From the NCBI RefSeq assembly GCF_006494815.1, contig NZ_CP041091.1, positions 2,432,501 through 2,496,500 of the forward strand: 64,000 nt of DNA, given 5' to 3'. Both the position numbers and the translations under genes were made by a program. Shown in pieces: positions 20,525 to 29,046 of the stretch; the first letter of the stretch is position 1; every line of letters begins with the position of its first letter. The stretch comes from Nocardioides sambongensis. GTDB taxonomy: Bacteria > Actinomycetota > Actinomycetes > Propionibacteriales > Nocardioidaceae. The notes beneath the pieces were generated by a model, which saw only the letters and a program-made list of their open reading frames with translations, did not search any database and was not told the DNA's origin.

Positions 20525-21559
20525 ATGCTCAGTCACGACGCCCGCCACGACCTCACCGCCCTGCTCGGGATGATGGTCTGCGCCGCGGTGGCCGCCGGCG
20601 GCCTTGCCACCGGACTTGCCTGGGCGCACAGCCGGGTCCCCGAGGTGCACCGCACCGAGCCGGCCTTCGCCGGGCTCACCGACCGTCCACCGCGGGCGGA
20701 AGGCACGGCGGGCGAGGCGATGAACATCCTGCTCGTCGGCACCGACCGACGCTCGGACGTGGCGACCACAGGGACCGACGCGCTCGCGGAGTCCTGGCTC
20801 CCCGGCGAGCAGCGTGCGGACACGCTGATGGTGGTCCATGTGAGCGCCGACCGGCGCACCGTGCAGGTGGTCTCGATCCCGCGGGACAGCTGGGTGCAGG
20901 TCCCGGGCCACGGTCGTGCGAAGGTCAATGCGTCCTACTCGTGGGGCGGGCTGCCGCTGACGGTGGAGACCATCGAAGACCTCACCGGCACCCGCATCGA
21001 CCACGTCGCACTCGTCGACTGGACCGGGTTCGCCGCGCTCGTCGATCAGGCCGGCGGCATCGACGTGACGGTCCCGGCCACCGTGCGGGACCGGGCCCGC
21101 GACCGGGTGTGGCGCGCGGGAGAACACCACCTCGACGGCGAGGATGCGCTGGACTACGTCGGTCAGCGCTACGGCCTGCCCGAGGGCGACCTGGACCGGG
21201 TACGTCGCCAACAGGCCGTCGTCCGCACCATGGTCCGGTCGCTGCTCCACACCGAGATGCGGTCCAACCCCGCCATGCTCGGCGAGGTGGTGCAGGACCT
21301 GCTCCAGCACGTGTCGGTCGACGAGACCTGGTCGTTGCGCGAGATCGCCTCGTTCGCGCTCTCGCTGCGCGACCTGCGCAGCGCCGACATCACCTTCCTC
21401 ACCGCACCCGTCACCGGATTCGGGTACGTCCGGGGGCAGAGCGTGGTGCACCTCGACCGGGACCTGGGGCGGGACATGTGGCGCGAGCTGCGCCGGGACC
21501 GCGGGCAGCAGTGGCTGGCCGCCCAGCAGCAGCGTGCGACGCCGGAGGTGGTCCGGTGA
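20525..21559 (+). CDS. LytR-CpsA-Psr (LCP) family cell-wall glycopolymer ligase
   Basis: 344-residue membrane-anchored enzyme that attaches undecaprenyl-linked glycopolymers to peptidoglycan outside the cell. One helix near residues 14-32 (GMMVCAAVAAGGLATGLAWA) anchors it. The LCP domain shows ILLVGTDRRSD, RADTLMVVHV, VSIPRDSWV, RAKVNASYSWGG and LDYVGQRYGLPEGDLDR, including the conserved acidic and Arg residues that bind the lipid pyrophosphate. It precedes a polyprenyl glycosylphosphotransferase on the same strand, so both steps of polymer priming and attachment are encoded together. No strong ribosome site is seen before the ATG. Confidence 0.9.
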   Translation: MLSHDARHDLTALLGMMVCAAVAAGGLATGLAWAHSRVPEVHRTEPAFAGLTDRPPRAEGTAGEAMNILLVGTDRRSDVATTGTDALAESWLPGEQRADTLMVVHVSADRRTVQVVSIPRDSWVQVPGHGRAKVNASYSWGGLPLTVETIEDLTGTRIDHVALVDWTGFAALVDQAGGIDVTVPATVRDRARDRVWRAGEHHLDGEDALDYVGQRYGLPEGDLDRVRRQQAVVRTMVRSLLHTEMRSNPAMLGEVVQDLLQHVSVDETWSLREIASFALSLRDLRSADITFLTAPVTGFGYVRGQSVVHLDRDLGRDMWRELRRDRGQQWLAAQQQRATPEVVR

Positions 21560-21676
21560 AGGCGCCGGCGCCCGGCGCCCTGGCGACCCTGCGCGGTTGC
21601 CTCAAATGCGGCATGCAAGGCAGCGCGGTGGCCGCCGAAGGTGGAACAACGACCGACGGACCCGGGGGATTGAAGG

Positions 21677-23227
21677 ATGACGACGCCGACGCTGACGTTC
21701 CCGTCGAGCAGCGACATGCTGCCTGGCGACGTGACCGGTGACGTCAACGCCGCACTGGGCGGTGCGGCCGGCGAGCTCCTCGTCCCCGGCGCCCGCCGGC
21801 ACCGCGGCACCACCACCGGCTGGTCGGCCCTGGTCGCCGTCGCCGAGCGCGCTCGTCACCGGCTCCCCGATGCGACCGCGGTCGCCCTGGGTCTGCTGCT
21901 GCTGGCTCTCGCCGCCGGCTCGATCGACCCGGTCATGGCGGTCGCCGTCGCGGTCAGCTGGCCCGTCGTGCTGGACCTGACCGGGCGCCGGCGACTGCGC
22001 AACGTCCCCGGCACTGCTCGCCTCCAGGCACGCAGCGTGGTCCGCGCCGGTGCCGTCTACGGTCTGGGCTGCTGGGTGCTCCAGGCGCTGCTCGGCAGCC
22101 GGGTGGAGTCCCTGCTGGGCCATCCGGTGCAGCCCGCGCTGCTGGTCGCCCTGACCGCGACGCTCACCGCCGTCTCGGCCGTCGGGGCGCTCACCGAGCG
22201 CATCCCGCCGCGACCGCAGCGCGTGCTCGTGGCCGGCTCCGCGGCGCAGGTGGCGGCCACGCTCGACGAGCTGGCCCGTGCCCCCCACACGTTCGCCCCG
22301 GTCGCGGTGTGCAGCCTCGATCCGCAGCCCCTCGACCCCGCCGGCCTCACCCCCCACCAGGCCGAAGGTCTCGCCGGGCTTCCGGTGCAGCACGGCTGGT
22401 CGTCGATCACCGACCTGGCCCGGACGAGCGCCGCGGACGCCGTCCTCGTGGTGCCCGGGACCGGGGCGGACCCGCGCGAGGTGCAGCGCCTGGGCTGGGC
22501 ACTGGAGCCGTCCGGCACACAGCTCTTCCTGGGCACCGGCCTGCTGGACACGGACCCGGCACGCACCGCCCTGACCCGCGTGGCCGGCCTGCGCCTGCTG
22601 CACGTGCGCTCGCTTCCGGAGCGAGGACTGGTCCGGGTCGCCAAGGACCTCGGCGAGCGGGCGCTGGCGACGCTGGCCCTGCTGGCGATGCTGCCGGTGC
22701 TGGTCGGACTCGCCGTCGCCGTACGGAGGGACTCGACCGGCCCAGCGCTGTTCCGCCAGGTCCGGGTGGGCCGCAACGGGCGGGAGTTCGTGATGCTGAA
22801 GTACCGCACCATGAGCACCACCGCGGAGCGGGAGAAGTCGAGTCTCAGCGACCGCGACGAGGGATCGGGCGTGCTGTTCAAGATGCGCTGCGACCCCCGG
22901 GTGACCCGGGTGGGCGCGGTGCTGCGGCGCTACTCGTTGGACGAGCTGCCTCAGCTGATCAACGTGGTCCGTGGCGACATGTCGCTGGTCGGCCCGCGGC
23001 CGGCGCTGCCGCAGGAGGTGGCGCAGTACGAGCACGACCCACGCCGGCGGCTCGCGGTCAAGCCCGGGCTGACCGGCCTGTGGCAGGTCTCCGGTCGCTC
23101 CGACCTCAGCTGGGAGGAGTCGGTCCGGCTGGACCTGGCCTACGTGGACAACTGGTCGCTGCGCCTCGACGCACGGATCGTGGCGCGCACGGTCGGCGCC
23201 GTGCTGAGCCACCGCGGGGCGTACTGA
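21677..23227 (+). CDS. Polyprenyl glycosylphosphotransferase (exopolysaccharide priming)
   Basis: 516-residue integral membrane enzyme that transfers a sugar-1-phosphate to undecaprenyl phosphate, the first step of exopolysaccharide synthesis. Several helices fill residues 50-170, followed by a nucleotide-binding-like central domain and a last helix (ALLAMLPVLVGLAVAVRRD). The C-terminal catalytic domain has the family motifs FRQVRVGRNGREFVMLKYRTM, YSLDELPQLINVVRGDMSLV and GPRPALPQEV. It follows the LCP gene by 117 bases with no clear terminator, so co-transcription is likely. Confidence 0.93.
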   Translation: MTTPTLTFPSSSDMLPGDVTGDVNAALGGAAGELLVPGARRHRGTTTGWSALVAVAERARHRLPDATAVALGLLLLALAAGSIDPVMAVAVAVSWPVVLDLTGRRRLRNVPGTARLQARSVVRAGAVYGLGCWVLQALLGSRVESLLGHPVQPALLVALTATLTAVSAVGALTERIPPRPQRVLVAGSAAQVAATLDELARAPHTFAPVAVCSLDPQPLDPAGLTPHQAEGLAGLPVQHGWSSITDLARTSAADAVLVVPGTGADPREVQRLGWALEPSGTQLFLGTGLLDTDPARTALTRVAGLRLLHVRSLPERGLVRVAKDLGERALATLALLAMLPVLVGLAVAVRRDSTGPALFRQVRVGRNGREFVMLKYRTMSTTAEREKSSLSDRDEGSGVLFKMRCDPRVTRVGAVLRRYSLDELPQLINVVRGDMSLVGPRPALPQEVAQYEHDPRRRLAVKPGLTGLWQVSGRSDLSWEESVRLDLAYVDNWSLRLDARIVARTVGAVLSHRGAY

Positions 23228-23264
23228 TCCCGATCCCTGGCTTCGCCGGGGACGCCCGGATCAG
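23224..23264. terminator. Bidirectional terminator between convergent genes
   Basis: CTGATCC at 23224-23230 pairs with GGATCAG at 23258-23264, and an inner stem CCCTGGC/GCCGGGG caps it. It overlaps both stop codons, of the glycosylphosphotransferase and of uppS. Confidence 0.6.
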
Positions 23265-24034
23265 GCTCCGAAGCGGCGCTCGCGCTGGGCGTAGGCGCGG
23301 ATGGCGCGCAGGAAGTCGACCCGGCGGAAGTCCGGCCAGTACGCCTCGCAGAAGTAGAACTCCGACTTCGCGCTCTGCCAGAGCAGGAACCCGCCGAGCC
23401 GCTGCTCGCCGGAGGTGCGGATCACCAGGTCCGGGTCCGGCTGGCCCTTGGTGTAGAGGTGCTCGGAGATCGCCTCCACGTCGATCGATTCGGCCAGCTC
23501 GCTCATCGAGGTCCCCTTCGCGGCCGCCTCGTTGATCAGCGAGCGGACCGCGTCCGCGATCTCCCGGCGTCCGCCGTAGCCGACCGCGATGTTGACCAGG
23601 ATCCCGTCGATCTCGCTGGTCCGGTCCGCGGCGGCCTTGAGCCGCTCGGCGGTGGCGGCCGGCAGCAGGTCGAGCGCACCCACCGGGTGCAGCCGCCAAC
23701 GCTGCTGGTCGGCGAGGGAATCGACGGCGTCGCCGATGATGTCCAGCAGCGGCTCGAGCTCCGCGGCCGGGCGGTTGAGGTTGTCGGTGGAGAGCAGCCA
23801 CAGGGTGACCACCTGGATGCCGATCTCGTCGCACCAGGTCAGCAGCGGCTCGATGTTGGCGGCCCCGGCGCGGTGGCCGTGCGCGGTGTCCCGGCCCACG
23901 GCCTTGGCCCACCGCCGATTTCCGTCGAGCATCACACCGACGTGCTGCGGCAGACTGTCCGGCAGGCGCCGCACCATGCGCGCCTCGTAGGCGGGATACA
24001 GCACCTTGCGGACCCCGCGCTTCCAATCGACCAC
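23261..24034 (-). CDS. uppS: Isoprenyl transferase (undecaprenyl diphosphate synthase family)
   Basis: 257-residue cis-prenyltransferase that extends farnesyl diphosphate with isopentenyl diphosphate to give the polyprenyl carrier used for peptidoglycan and surface glycans. Landmarks are the catalytic MLDGNRRWAK near residue 35, WLLSTDNLNRP, GYGGRREIADAV and IRTSGEQRLGGFLLWQ. Length is normal. Actinobacteria often encode two such enzymes with different chain lengths, and the sequence alone does not say which this is. The GTG is preceded by TACGAT at six bases. Confidence 0.93.
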   Translation of the reverse strand: MVDWKRGVRKVLYPAYEARMVRRLPDSLPQHVGVMLDGNRRWAKAVGRDTAHGHRAGAANIEPLLTWCDEIGIQVVTLWLLSTDNLNRPAAELEPLLDIIGDAVDSLADQQRWRLHPVGALDLLPAATAERLKAAADRTSEIDGILVNIAVGYGGRREIADAVRSLINEAAAKGTSMSELAESIDVEAISEHLYTKGQPDPDLVIRTSGEQRLGGFLLWQSAKSEFYFCEAYWPDFRRVDFLRAIRAYAQRERRFGA

Positions 24035-24040
24035 CCCCCG

Positions 24041-24046
24041 ATCGTA
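24041..24046 (-). promoter_or_regulatory. -10 element of a leaderless promoter for uppS
   Basis: TACGAT on the minus strand, six bases before the GTG at 24034; no ribosome site. Confidence 0.5.
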
Positions 24047-24192
24047 GCGATCCGGTCACCTCCGCACGGGAGACCCGATCACTCGGGTCGGCGCCGGATG
24101 CCTTCCGCCCGTGGATTGCTTCCGCCGGTGCTGGGCACCCTGCAACGATGGACAGCGCGCGTCCGCGCACCCCACCCGAGGAAGGTACGACG

Positions 24193-25404
24193 ATGAACCC
24201 TGCCGCCTGGCACCCGGACCCGACCGGCCGCCACGAGATGCGCTACTGGGACGGGTCCCAGTGGACCGACCACGTCGCCGACAACGGTGAGGTGAGCGCG
24301 GACCCGCTGCTCGGCCCGGGAGCGGGCGCTGAGTCCGGCGGCACCGAGGCTGCGGCCGACACCGGGGCGGCGACCGACGAGTCCTCCTCCGGCGACCTGC
24401 TGAGCGACGACGCCCCGACCGACGCCCAGGCCGATGACTCCCCGGGCGACGACGCTCTGGCCGACGACGCCCTGGCCGACGACGCTCCGGCCGAGGAGCC
24501 TGCGGACGCGCCCTTCGCTGGGATGACCCAGGTCGCGCACCCGGCCGCGGCCCAGCCCGCCGAGCAGCCCGCCGAGCAGCCCGCCGAGCAGGCCGTGACC
24601 CGGGCCTATGTCGCCCAGGCGCCGGCGAGCGCGCAGCCGCCCGCCTACACGCCGCAGCAGGCGGCACCTCCGCAGGCGGCTCCGCAGCACCACCCGGCAC
24701 AGCCCGGCGCCGCGGTCCCGTCCGCCGAGTTCGGCGGGATCACCGGCGACCTGATCGACGGTCGCTACAGCGAGGTCGGCGGCGAGGGCGCCGTACTGCA
24801 GAACAACCGCCTCCTGCGGGTGCGGATCACCGAGCCGTTCATGGCCAAGCAGGGGGCGATGGTCTCCTACCAGGGCGACGTCAACTTCGCCTACCAGGGC
24901 GGCGGCGCCGGCAAGTTCCTGAAGAAGGCGTTCACCGGCGAGGGACTCTCCCTGATGCGGGTCGACGGGCGCGGGGACGTGTTCTTCGCCGACAGCGCCA
25001 AGCACGTGCACATCCTCCGGCTCACCAACGCCGGGCTCTCCATCAACGGGAAGAGCGTGCTGGCCTTCTCCGCCTCCTTGGACTGGAACGTGGAGCGGGT
25101 CAAGGGCGGGTCGATGGCGGCCGGTGGGCTGTTCAACACGACGTTGCGCGGCACCGGCTGGGTCGCGGTCACCACCGACGGCGAGCCGGTGGTGCTCAAC
25201 GCCGCGGACGCGCCGACCTTCGCCGACGCCAACGCGTTGGTGGCCTGGTCGACCCAGCTGCAGACCTCGATCCGCTCCACCTTCACCGCCGGCTCACTGG
25301 TCGGTCGCGGCTCGGGCGAGGCCTTCCAGGTCGCGTTCAGCGGCCACGGCTTCGTGATCGTGCAGCCCGCGGAGGGTGGGGTCGTCGCTCCGCACACCCA
25401 CTGA
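24193..25404 (+). CDS. DUF2510 and AIM24 family protein
   Basis: 403-residue protein of unknown function. The ATG at 24193 follows a GAGGAAGG site; translation from 24148 is possible but unlikely. Residues 1-32 are a DUF2510 motif (AAWHPDPTGRHEMRYWDGSQ). A long acidic Ala/Asp-rich stretch with Asp-Asp-Ala repeats and a Gln/Pro-rich stretch with AEQP repeats (residues 45-175) follow. The C-terminal ~220 residues are an AIM24/TIGR00266-like beta domain (LLRVRITEPFMAKQGAMVSY, then FLKKAFTGEGLSLMRVDGRG). DUF2510 often occurs at the N-terminus of actinobacterial membrane-associated proteins. Ends before a strong terminator. Confidence 0.85.
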   Translation: MNPAAWHPDPTGRHEMRYWDGSQWTDHVADNGEVSADPLLGPGAGAESGGTEAAADTGAATDESSSGDLLSDDAPTDAQADDSPGDDALADDALADDAPAEEPADAPFAGMTQVAHPAAAQPAEQPAEQPAEQAVTRAYVAQAPASAQPPAYTPQQAAPPQAAPQHHPAQPGAAVPSAEFGGITGDLIDGRYSEVGGEGAVLQNNRLLRVRITEPFMAKQGAMVSYQGDVNFAYQGGGAGKFLKKAFTGEGLSLMRVDGRGDVFFADSAKHVHILRLTNAGLSINGKSVLAFSASLDWNVERVKGGSMAAGGLFNTTLRGTGWVAVTTDGEPVVLNAADAPTFADANALVAWSTQLQTSIRSTFTAGSLVGRGSGEAFQVAFSGHGFVIVQPAEGGVVAPHTH

Positions 25405-25434
25405 CGCGAACGCCCGGGCGCACGAGTCGCCGGT

Positions 25435-25460
25435 CGGCCCCGCCCCAGGAGGCGGGGCCG
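25435..25460 (+). terminator. Terminator after the AIM24 gene
   Basis: Perfect 10-bp GC stem (CGGCCCCGCC / GGCGGGGCCG) with a 6-base loop, 31 bases downstream of the stop. Confidence 0.8.
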
Positions 25461-25530
25461 AGCCCGGCGCGGGCCTCCCCCAGTTCAGGGAACGCTCAGC
25501 GTCCGCTCATCGGATGTAACAACACTTCTG

Positions 25531-25536
25531 TAGCCT
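25531..25536 (+). promoter_or_regulatory. -10 element of a leaderless promoter for trhA
   Basis: TAGCCT, seven bases before the ATG at 25544. Confidence 0.5.
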
Positions 25537-25543
25537 GAACACC

Positions 25544-26272
25544 ATGAACCAGGCCTTCCAGAACGCGGGTGACAGCGTTCGTGCTGGCCTCGAACAGATC
25601 CACGAGACGATCGCCGAGGTCAAGCCGAAGCTGCGCGGCTGGCTGCACCTGGCAAGCACCCCGCTGGTCCTGGCCGCCGGGATCGTGCTGATCGCGCTCT
25701 CCCCGACCGCGGCCACCCGCGTCGGTTCGGCGCTGTACGTCGTCTCCGCGCTGCTGCTGTTCGGAGTCTCGGCGACCTACCACCGGGGGACGTGGTCACC
25801 GCGGATGTGGCGGTTGCTGAAGAACTTCGACCACTCCAACATCTTCCTCTTCATCGCCGGCTCCTACACGCCGTTCGCGCTGATCCTGCTCGAGGGCACC
25901 TCCCGCGTGGTGATGCTCTCGGTGGTCTGGACCGGCGCCCTGCTCGGCATCGCGTTCAAGCTGTTCTGGCCCGGCGCACCACGGTGGATGTCCGCGCCGA
26001 TCTACATCGCGCTCGGCTGGGCCGCGATCTTCTTCATCCCCGCGTTCTTCGACGGCGCGCTCGAGCTGGGCCTCGGCATCGGCATCGCGATCTTCGTGCT
26101 GATCTGCGTGGGTGGCGCGCTCTACACCGCCGGCGGCGTGGTCTACGGCACCCAGTGGCCCAACCCCTGGCCGCGCACCTTCGGCTTCCACGAGATCTTC
26201 CACGGCTTCACCGTGGCCGCCTTCATCGTGCACTACGTCGGCGTCTCGATGGCCACCTACTCGCTGCGGTGA
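25544..26272 (+). CDS. trhA: Hemolysin III / TrhA (PAQR) family membrane protein
   Basis: 242-residue seven-helix membrane protein of the PAQR/hemolysin III family. Landmarks are LRGWLHLASTPL in the first helix, VSATYHRGTW, NFDHSNIFLFIAGSYTPF, and FGFHEIFHGFTVAAFIVHYVG in the last helix; the His and Ser/Asp residues form the metal site of the family. Bacterial members have been linked to membrane-lipid homeostasis; the name hemolysin is historical. Transcribed alone from a leaderless promoter. Confidence 0.93.
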   Translation: MNQAFQNAGDSVRAGLEQIHETIAEVKPKLRGWLHLASTPLVLAAGIVLIALSPTAATRVGSALYVVSALLLFGVSATYHRGTWSPRMWRLLKNFDHSNIFLFIAGSYTPFALILLEGTSRVVMLSVVWTGALLGIAFKLFWPGAPRWMSAPIYIALGWAAIFFIPAFFDGALELGLGIGIAIFVLICVGGALYTAGGVVYGTQWPNPWPRTFGFHEIFHGFTVAAFIVHYVGVSMATYSLR

Positions 26273-26300
26273 GCGTGGTCGCCGGCTGAGCCCGGCGGCG

Positions 26301-27500
26301 TCAGCGCCGCCCGAGCAGCACCAGCACCTCCGCGTGCGCGGTCTGCGGGAACATGTCGAACGTCTGTCCCCGGGCCACCCGGTAGGCGCCCATCCGCTCC
26401 AGATCCCGACCCAGCGTGACCAGGTTGCAGCTGGAGTAGAGCACCTGCGGCACGCCGGACCCCTCCAGCCAGTCGGCCAGGTCGGACCCCAGCCCGCGTC
26501 GCGGCGGGTTGACCACCACCATCTCGGGACGCTGCTCCACCCCGCTCCCGATCGCGTACGACGTCGCGTCGGCCGCGAGGAACCGCAACCGCCCGAGCGG
26601 GCGGCCCCGGGCCGCCGCCTCGTCCCTGCTGCGCTCGGCGCCCGCGACGGCGTCGCCGCTGATCTCGACGCCGGTCACGGCGCGGTCCGGGGCCGCGGCG
26701 TGCAGGGCGAACCCGCCGACCCCGCAGTAGAGGTCCCAGAGCGTGGCCGGCGCCGCGTCCGCGATCCAGTCCCGGGCCCGGGCGTAGAGCGCGGCGGCGA
26801 CCGCGGTGTTGGTCTGGAAGAAGCTGCGCGGCCCCAGGTGGAGCGTGTGGTCGCCGAGGCGCATCGGCAGGGTCGCCTGCTCGGTGAGGACGATCTCCCG
26901 CTCACCCTCCAGCAGAGCGGCGTGGGCCGGCTGCACGTTCAGGGTGACCACCCGCAGCGCCGGCAGCTGCTCGTGCAGCCCGTCGAGGTGCTTGCGGATC
27001 CGGGCCTGCGCCTCGGTCGAACGCAGCACCCACCGCACCATCAGCTCGCCGTCGGGCGACTCGGTGACCAGCACGTGCTTGAGCTCGCCGCGCCGCGTGG
27101 CGATGTCGTAGGGCTCGAGCGCCGCCCGGGTGACGAACGCGGCCAGCGCCGGGAGCGCCTCCTGGATCCCGGGCGTGTGCAGCGGACAGTCCTGCAGGTC
27201 GACCCCACCGGCGCCCACGGACCGGCTCCCCCCGCGGGGGCCGAGGATCCCGAGCACCGGGTCGGCGACCGTGCCGGTGACCACCATCTTCGCCTTGTTG
27301 CGGAACCCGGCGGGCGCGCTGGGCCGGGGTGCCAGCCAGGCGGTCGCGGCGTCGGAGGCTGACGCGACGGCCGTGCGGGCTGCGGTGTCCTTGGCGGCCA
27401 GCTGGTCGTCGTACGGGGTGGTGAGCCAGGTGCAGGACCGGCACTCGCCGGCCCGGTGGTGGGCACAGTCGAGGGTGCCCGTGCTGACCCGAGCGTTCAG
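26301..27500 (-). CDS. rlmC: 23S rRNA (uracil-5-)-methyltransferase RlmC-like, probable CTG start
   Basis: SAM-dependent m5U methyltransferase of the TrmA/RlmC/RlmD family, 399 residues if it starts at 27500. The N-terminus aligns with RlmC: LDCAHHRAGECRSCTWLTTP, GFRNKAKMVVTGTV and DCPLHTPG give the four cysteines of an iron-sulfur cluster. The catalytic part has LYCGVGGFALHAA (SAM), VVNPPRRGLG and YSSCNLVTLGRDL, the last with the nucleophilic Cys. No in-frame ATG, GTG or TTG exists before 27287, and starting there would delete the cluster. A CTG at 27498-27500 overlaps the upstream stop as CTGA and has AAGGA six bases before it. Specificity for position 747 is inferred from similarity only. 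Confidence 0.83.
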   Translation of the reverse strand: MNARVSTGTLDCAHHRAGECRSCTWLTTPYDDQLAAKDTAARTAVASASDAATAWLAPRPSAPAGFRNKAKMVVTGTVADPVLGILGPRGGSRSVGAGGVDLQDCPLHTPGIQEALPALAAFVTRAALEPYDIATRRGELKHVLVTESPDGELMVRWVLRSTEAQARIRKHLDGLHEQLPALRVVTLNVQPAHAALLEGEREIVLTEQATLPMRLGDHTLHLGPRSFFQTNTAVAAALYARARDWIADAAPATLWDLYCGVGGFALHAAAPDRAVTGVEISGDAVAGAERSRDEAAARGRPLGRLRFLAADATSYAIGSGVEQRPEMVVVNPPRRGLGSDLADWLEGSGVPQVLYSSCNLVTLGRDLERMGAYRVARGQTFDMFPQTAHAEVLVLLGRR

Positions 27501-28999
27501 GACTTGTCCTTGCCGGCACGGCCGTAGAGGGCGCCGACCACCTTCATCAACTGCTGCTCGGACTTCTCCGTGCGCGCGAAGGTGGTCAGCGCCATCGCCG
27601 GCTTGAAGCGCTGCCGGGCGATGGCGTGGGGGTAGGTGAACTCACGGAGTCCGTCGGCCCCGTGGATCCTCCCGAAGCCGGAGTCGCCGACGCCGCCGAA
27701 GGGCAGGGTCGGGATCCCGGCGAAGGAGATCACCGAGTTGATCGCGGTCATCCCGGCCCGGAGCCGCTCGGCGATCTCCATGCCGCGCTTGGCGGAGAAG
27801 ACCGTGGAGCCCAGTGCGTAGCGGGTGCCGTTGGCCAGCCGCACCGCCTCGTCCATGTCCCGGACCTTGGCGACGGTCACGGTCGGCCCGAAGGTCTCCT
27901 CCTGCTGGGTCGAGGAGTCCTCGGGGACGTCGACCAGCACCGTCGGCTGCACGTAGCGCTCACCGACCGCGTCCGGGCCTCCGACGAGCGCCCGTCCGCC
28001 GCCGGCCAGCGCGTCGTCGATGTGGCGGCGGATCACGTCCATCTGCTTCGGCATGGTGATCGGCCCGACCTGCTCCCCCGGTCCGGACCGGAGCTGACGC
28101 GCCTGGTCGACGATCTCGGTGAGGAACGCGTCGTAGACCCGCTCGTGCACGTAGACCCGCTCGACGCCGGCGCAGGTCTGGCCGGCGTTGCCGCAGGCAC
28201 CCCACAGCGCGGCCTCGGCTGCCTCGGTCAGGTCGGCGTCGGAGTCGACCAGCAGCGCGTCCTTCCCGCCGGCCTCGATCACGACCGGGGTGAGCGTCTC
28301 CGCGCACGCGGCCATCACCCGCTTGCCGGTCGCGGTCGAGCCGGTGAAGGCCACCTTGTCGACACCTGCGCGGCACAGCGCGGAGCCGGTCTCGCCGTAC
28401 CCGGTGACGACCTGGAGCACCGGGCGACCGACCGCCTCGAGGAAGGTGTCGGCCAGCCAGCGCCCGACACCGGGGGTGTACTCGCTGGGCTTGAAGACGA
28501 CCGCGTTGCCGGCGGCGAGCGCGTAGGCGATCGAGCCGAGGGGGGTGAAGACCGGGTAGTTCCAGGGCCCGATCACGCCGATCACGCCGAGCGGGCGGTA
28601 GCCGACGCTGGCGGCCTGGTTGACCATCAGGAGGCCAGGCGAGACGCTGCGCCGGCCGAGCACCTTGCCGGCGTGCGCGGCTGCCCAGTGCAGGTGGTCG
28701 ACGCCCAGGGAGATCTCGAGCAGTGCGTCCCCGGTCGGCTTGCCGGTCTCGGCGGTCGTCAGGTCGGCCAGCTCCGGCATCCGCCGGGCGATCACCCCGC
28801 GCCACAGCGCGAGCTGCTTCTTGCGGCCGGTGAACCCGAGGGACTCCCACCAGGTGGCCTCCCGGCGGGCCCGCTCGACGGCGTCACGGACCTCCTGCTC
28901 ACCCGTGATCGGGTGGGTGCCGACCACCTCACCGGTGGCGGGGTCGAGCGAGTCGAAGCTGGCGTTGGAGGTCGGTGCGGCGGCATCGGTGCTGGTCAC
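27497..28999 (-). CDS. NAD(P)-dependent aldehyde dehydrogenase family protein
   Basis: 500-residue enzyme oxidising an aldehyde to its acid, resembling succinate-semialdehyde or other medium-chain aldehyde dehydrogenases. The catalytic Cys is in GNAGQTCAGVERVY and the general-base Glu in VIEAGGKDALLV. The cofactor region shows IGPWNYPVFTPLGSIAYALA, FKPSEYTPG and FTGSTATGKRV. The tail (FKPAMALTTF) is extended relative to soluble members. Substrate cannot be told from sequence. A leaderless GTG start is indicated by TAGGTT at six bases. The methyltransferase gene is coupled downstream. Confidence 0.9.
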   Translation of the reverse strand: MTSTDAAAPTSNASFDSLDPATGEVVGTHPITGEQEVRDAVERARREATWWESLGFTGRKKQLALWRGVIARRMPELADLTTAETGKPTGDALLEISLGVDHLHWAAAHAGKVLGRRSVSPGLLMVNQAASVGYRPLGVIGVIGPWNYPVFTPLGSIAYALAAGNAVVFKPSEYTPGVGRWLADTFLEAVGRPVLQVVTGYGETGSALCRAGVDKVAFTGSTATGKRVMAACAETLTPVVIEAGGKDALLVDSDADLTEAAEAALWGACGNAGQTCAGVERVYVHERVYDAFLTEIVDQARQLRSGPGEQVGPITMPKQMDVIRRHIDDALAGGGRALVGGPDAVGERYVQPTVLVDVPEDSSTQQEETFGPTVTVAKVRDMDEAVRLANGTRYALGSTVFSAKRGMEIAERLRAGMTAINSVISFAGIPTLPFGGVGDSGFGRIHGADGLREFTYPHAIARQRFKPAMALTTFARTEKSEQQLMKVVGALYGRAGKDKS

Positions 29000-29005
29000 C
29001 CTCCG

Positions 29006-29011
29006 AACCTA
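29006..29011 (-). promoter_or_regulatory. -10 element of a leaderless promoter for the aldehyde dehydrogenase
   Basis: TAGGTT on the minus strand, six bases before the GTG at 28999. With the divergent site at 29035 it fits two promoters into a 47-bp gap. Confidence 0.5.
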
Positions 29012-29034
29012 CTCCGACAGCGCGCGTCGCTGAA

Positions 29035-29040
29035 TAGGGT
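29035..29040 (+). promoter_or_regulatory. -10 element of a leaderless promoter for the ZIP transporter
   Basis: TAGGGT, six bases before the GTG at 29047. Confidence 0.5.
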
Positions 29041-29046
29041 GGGCCG

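Noticed and set aside
24558..24593. Short tandem repeat in the AIM24 gene as a possible CRISPR-like array
   Set aside because: It is a 12-base in-frame coding repeat (AEQP) with no spacers.
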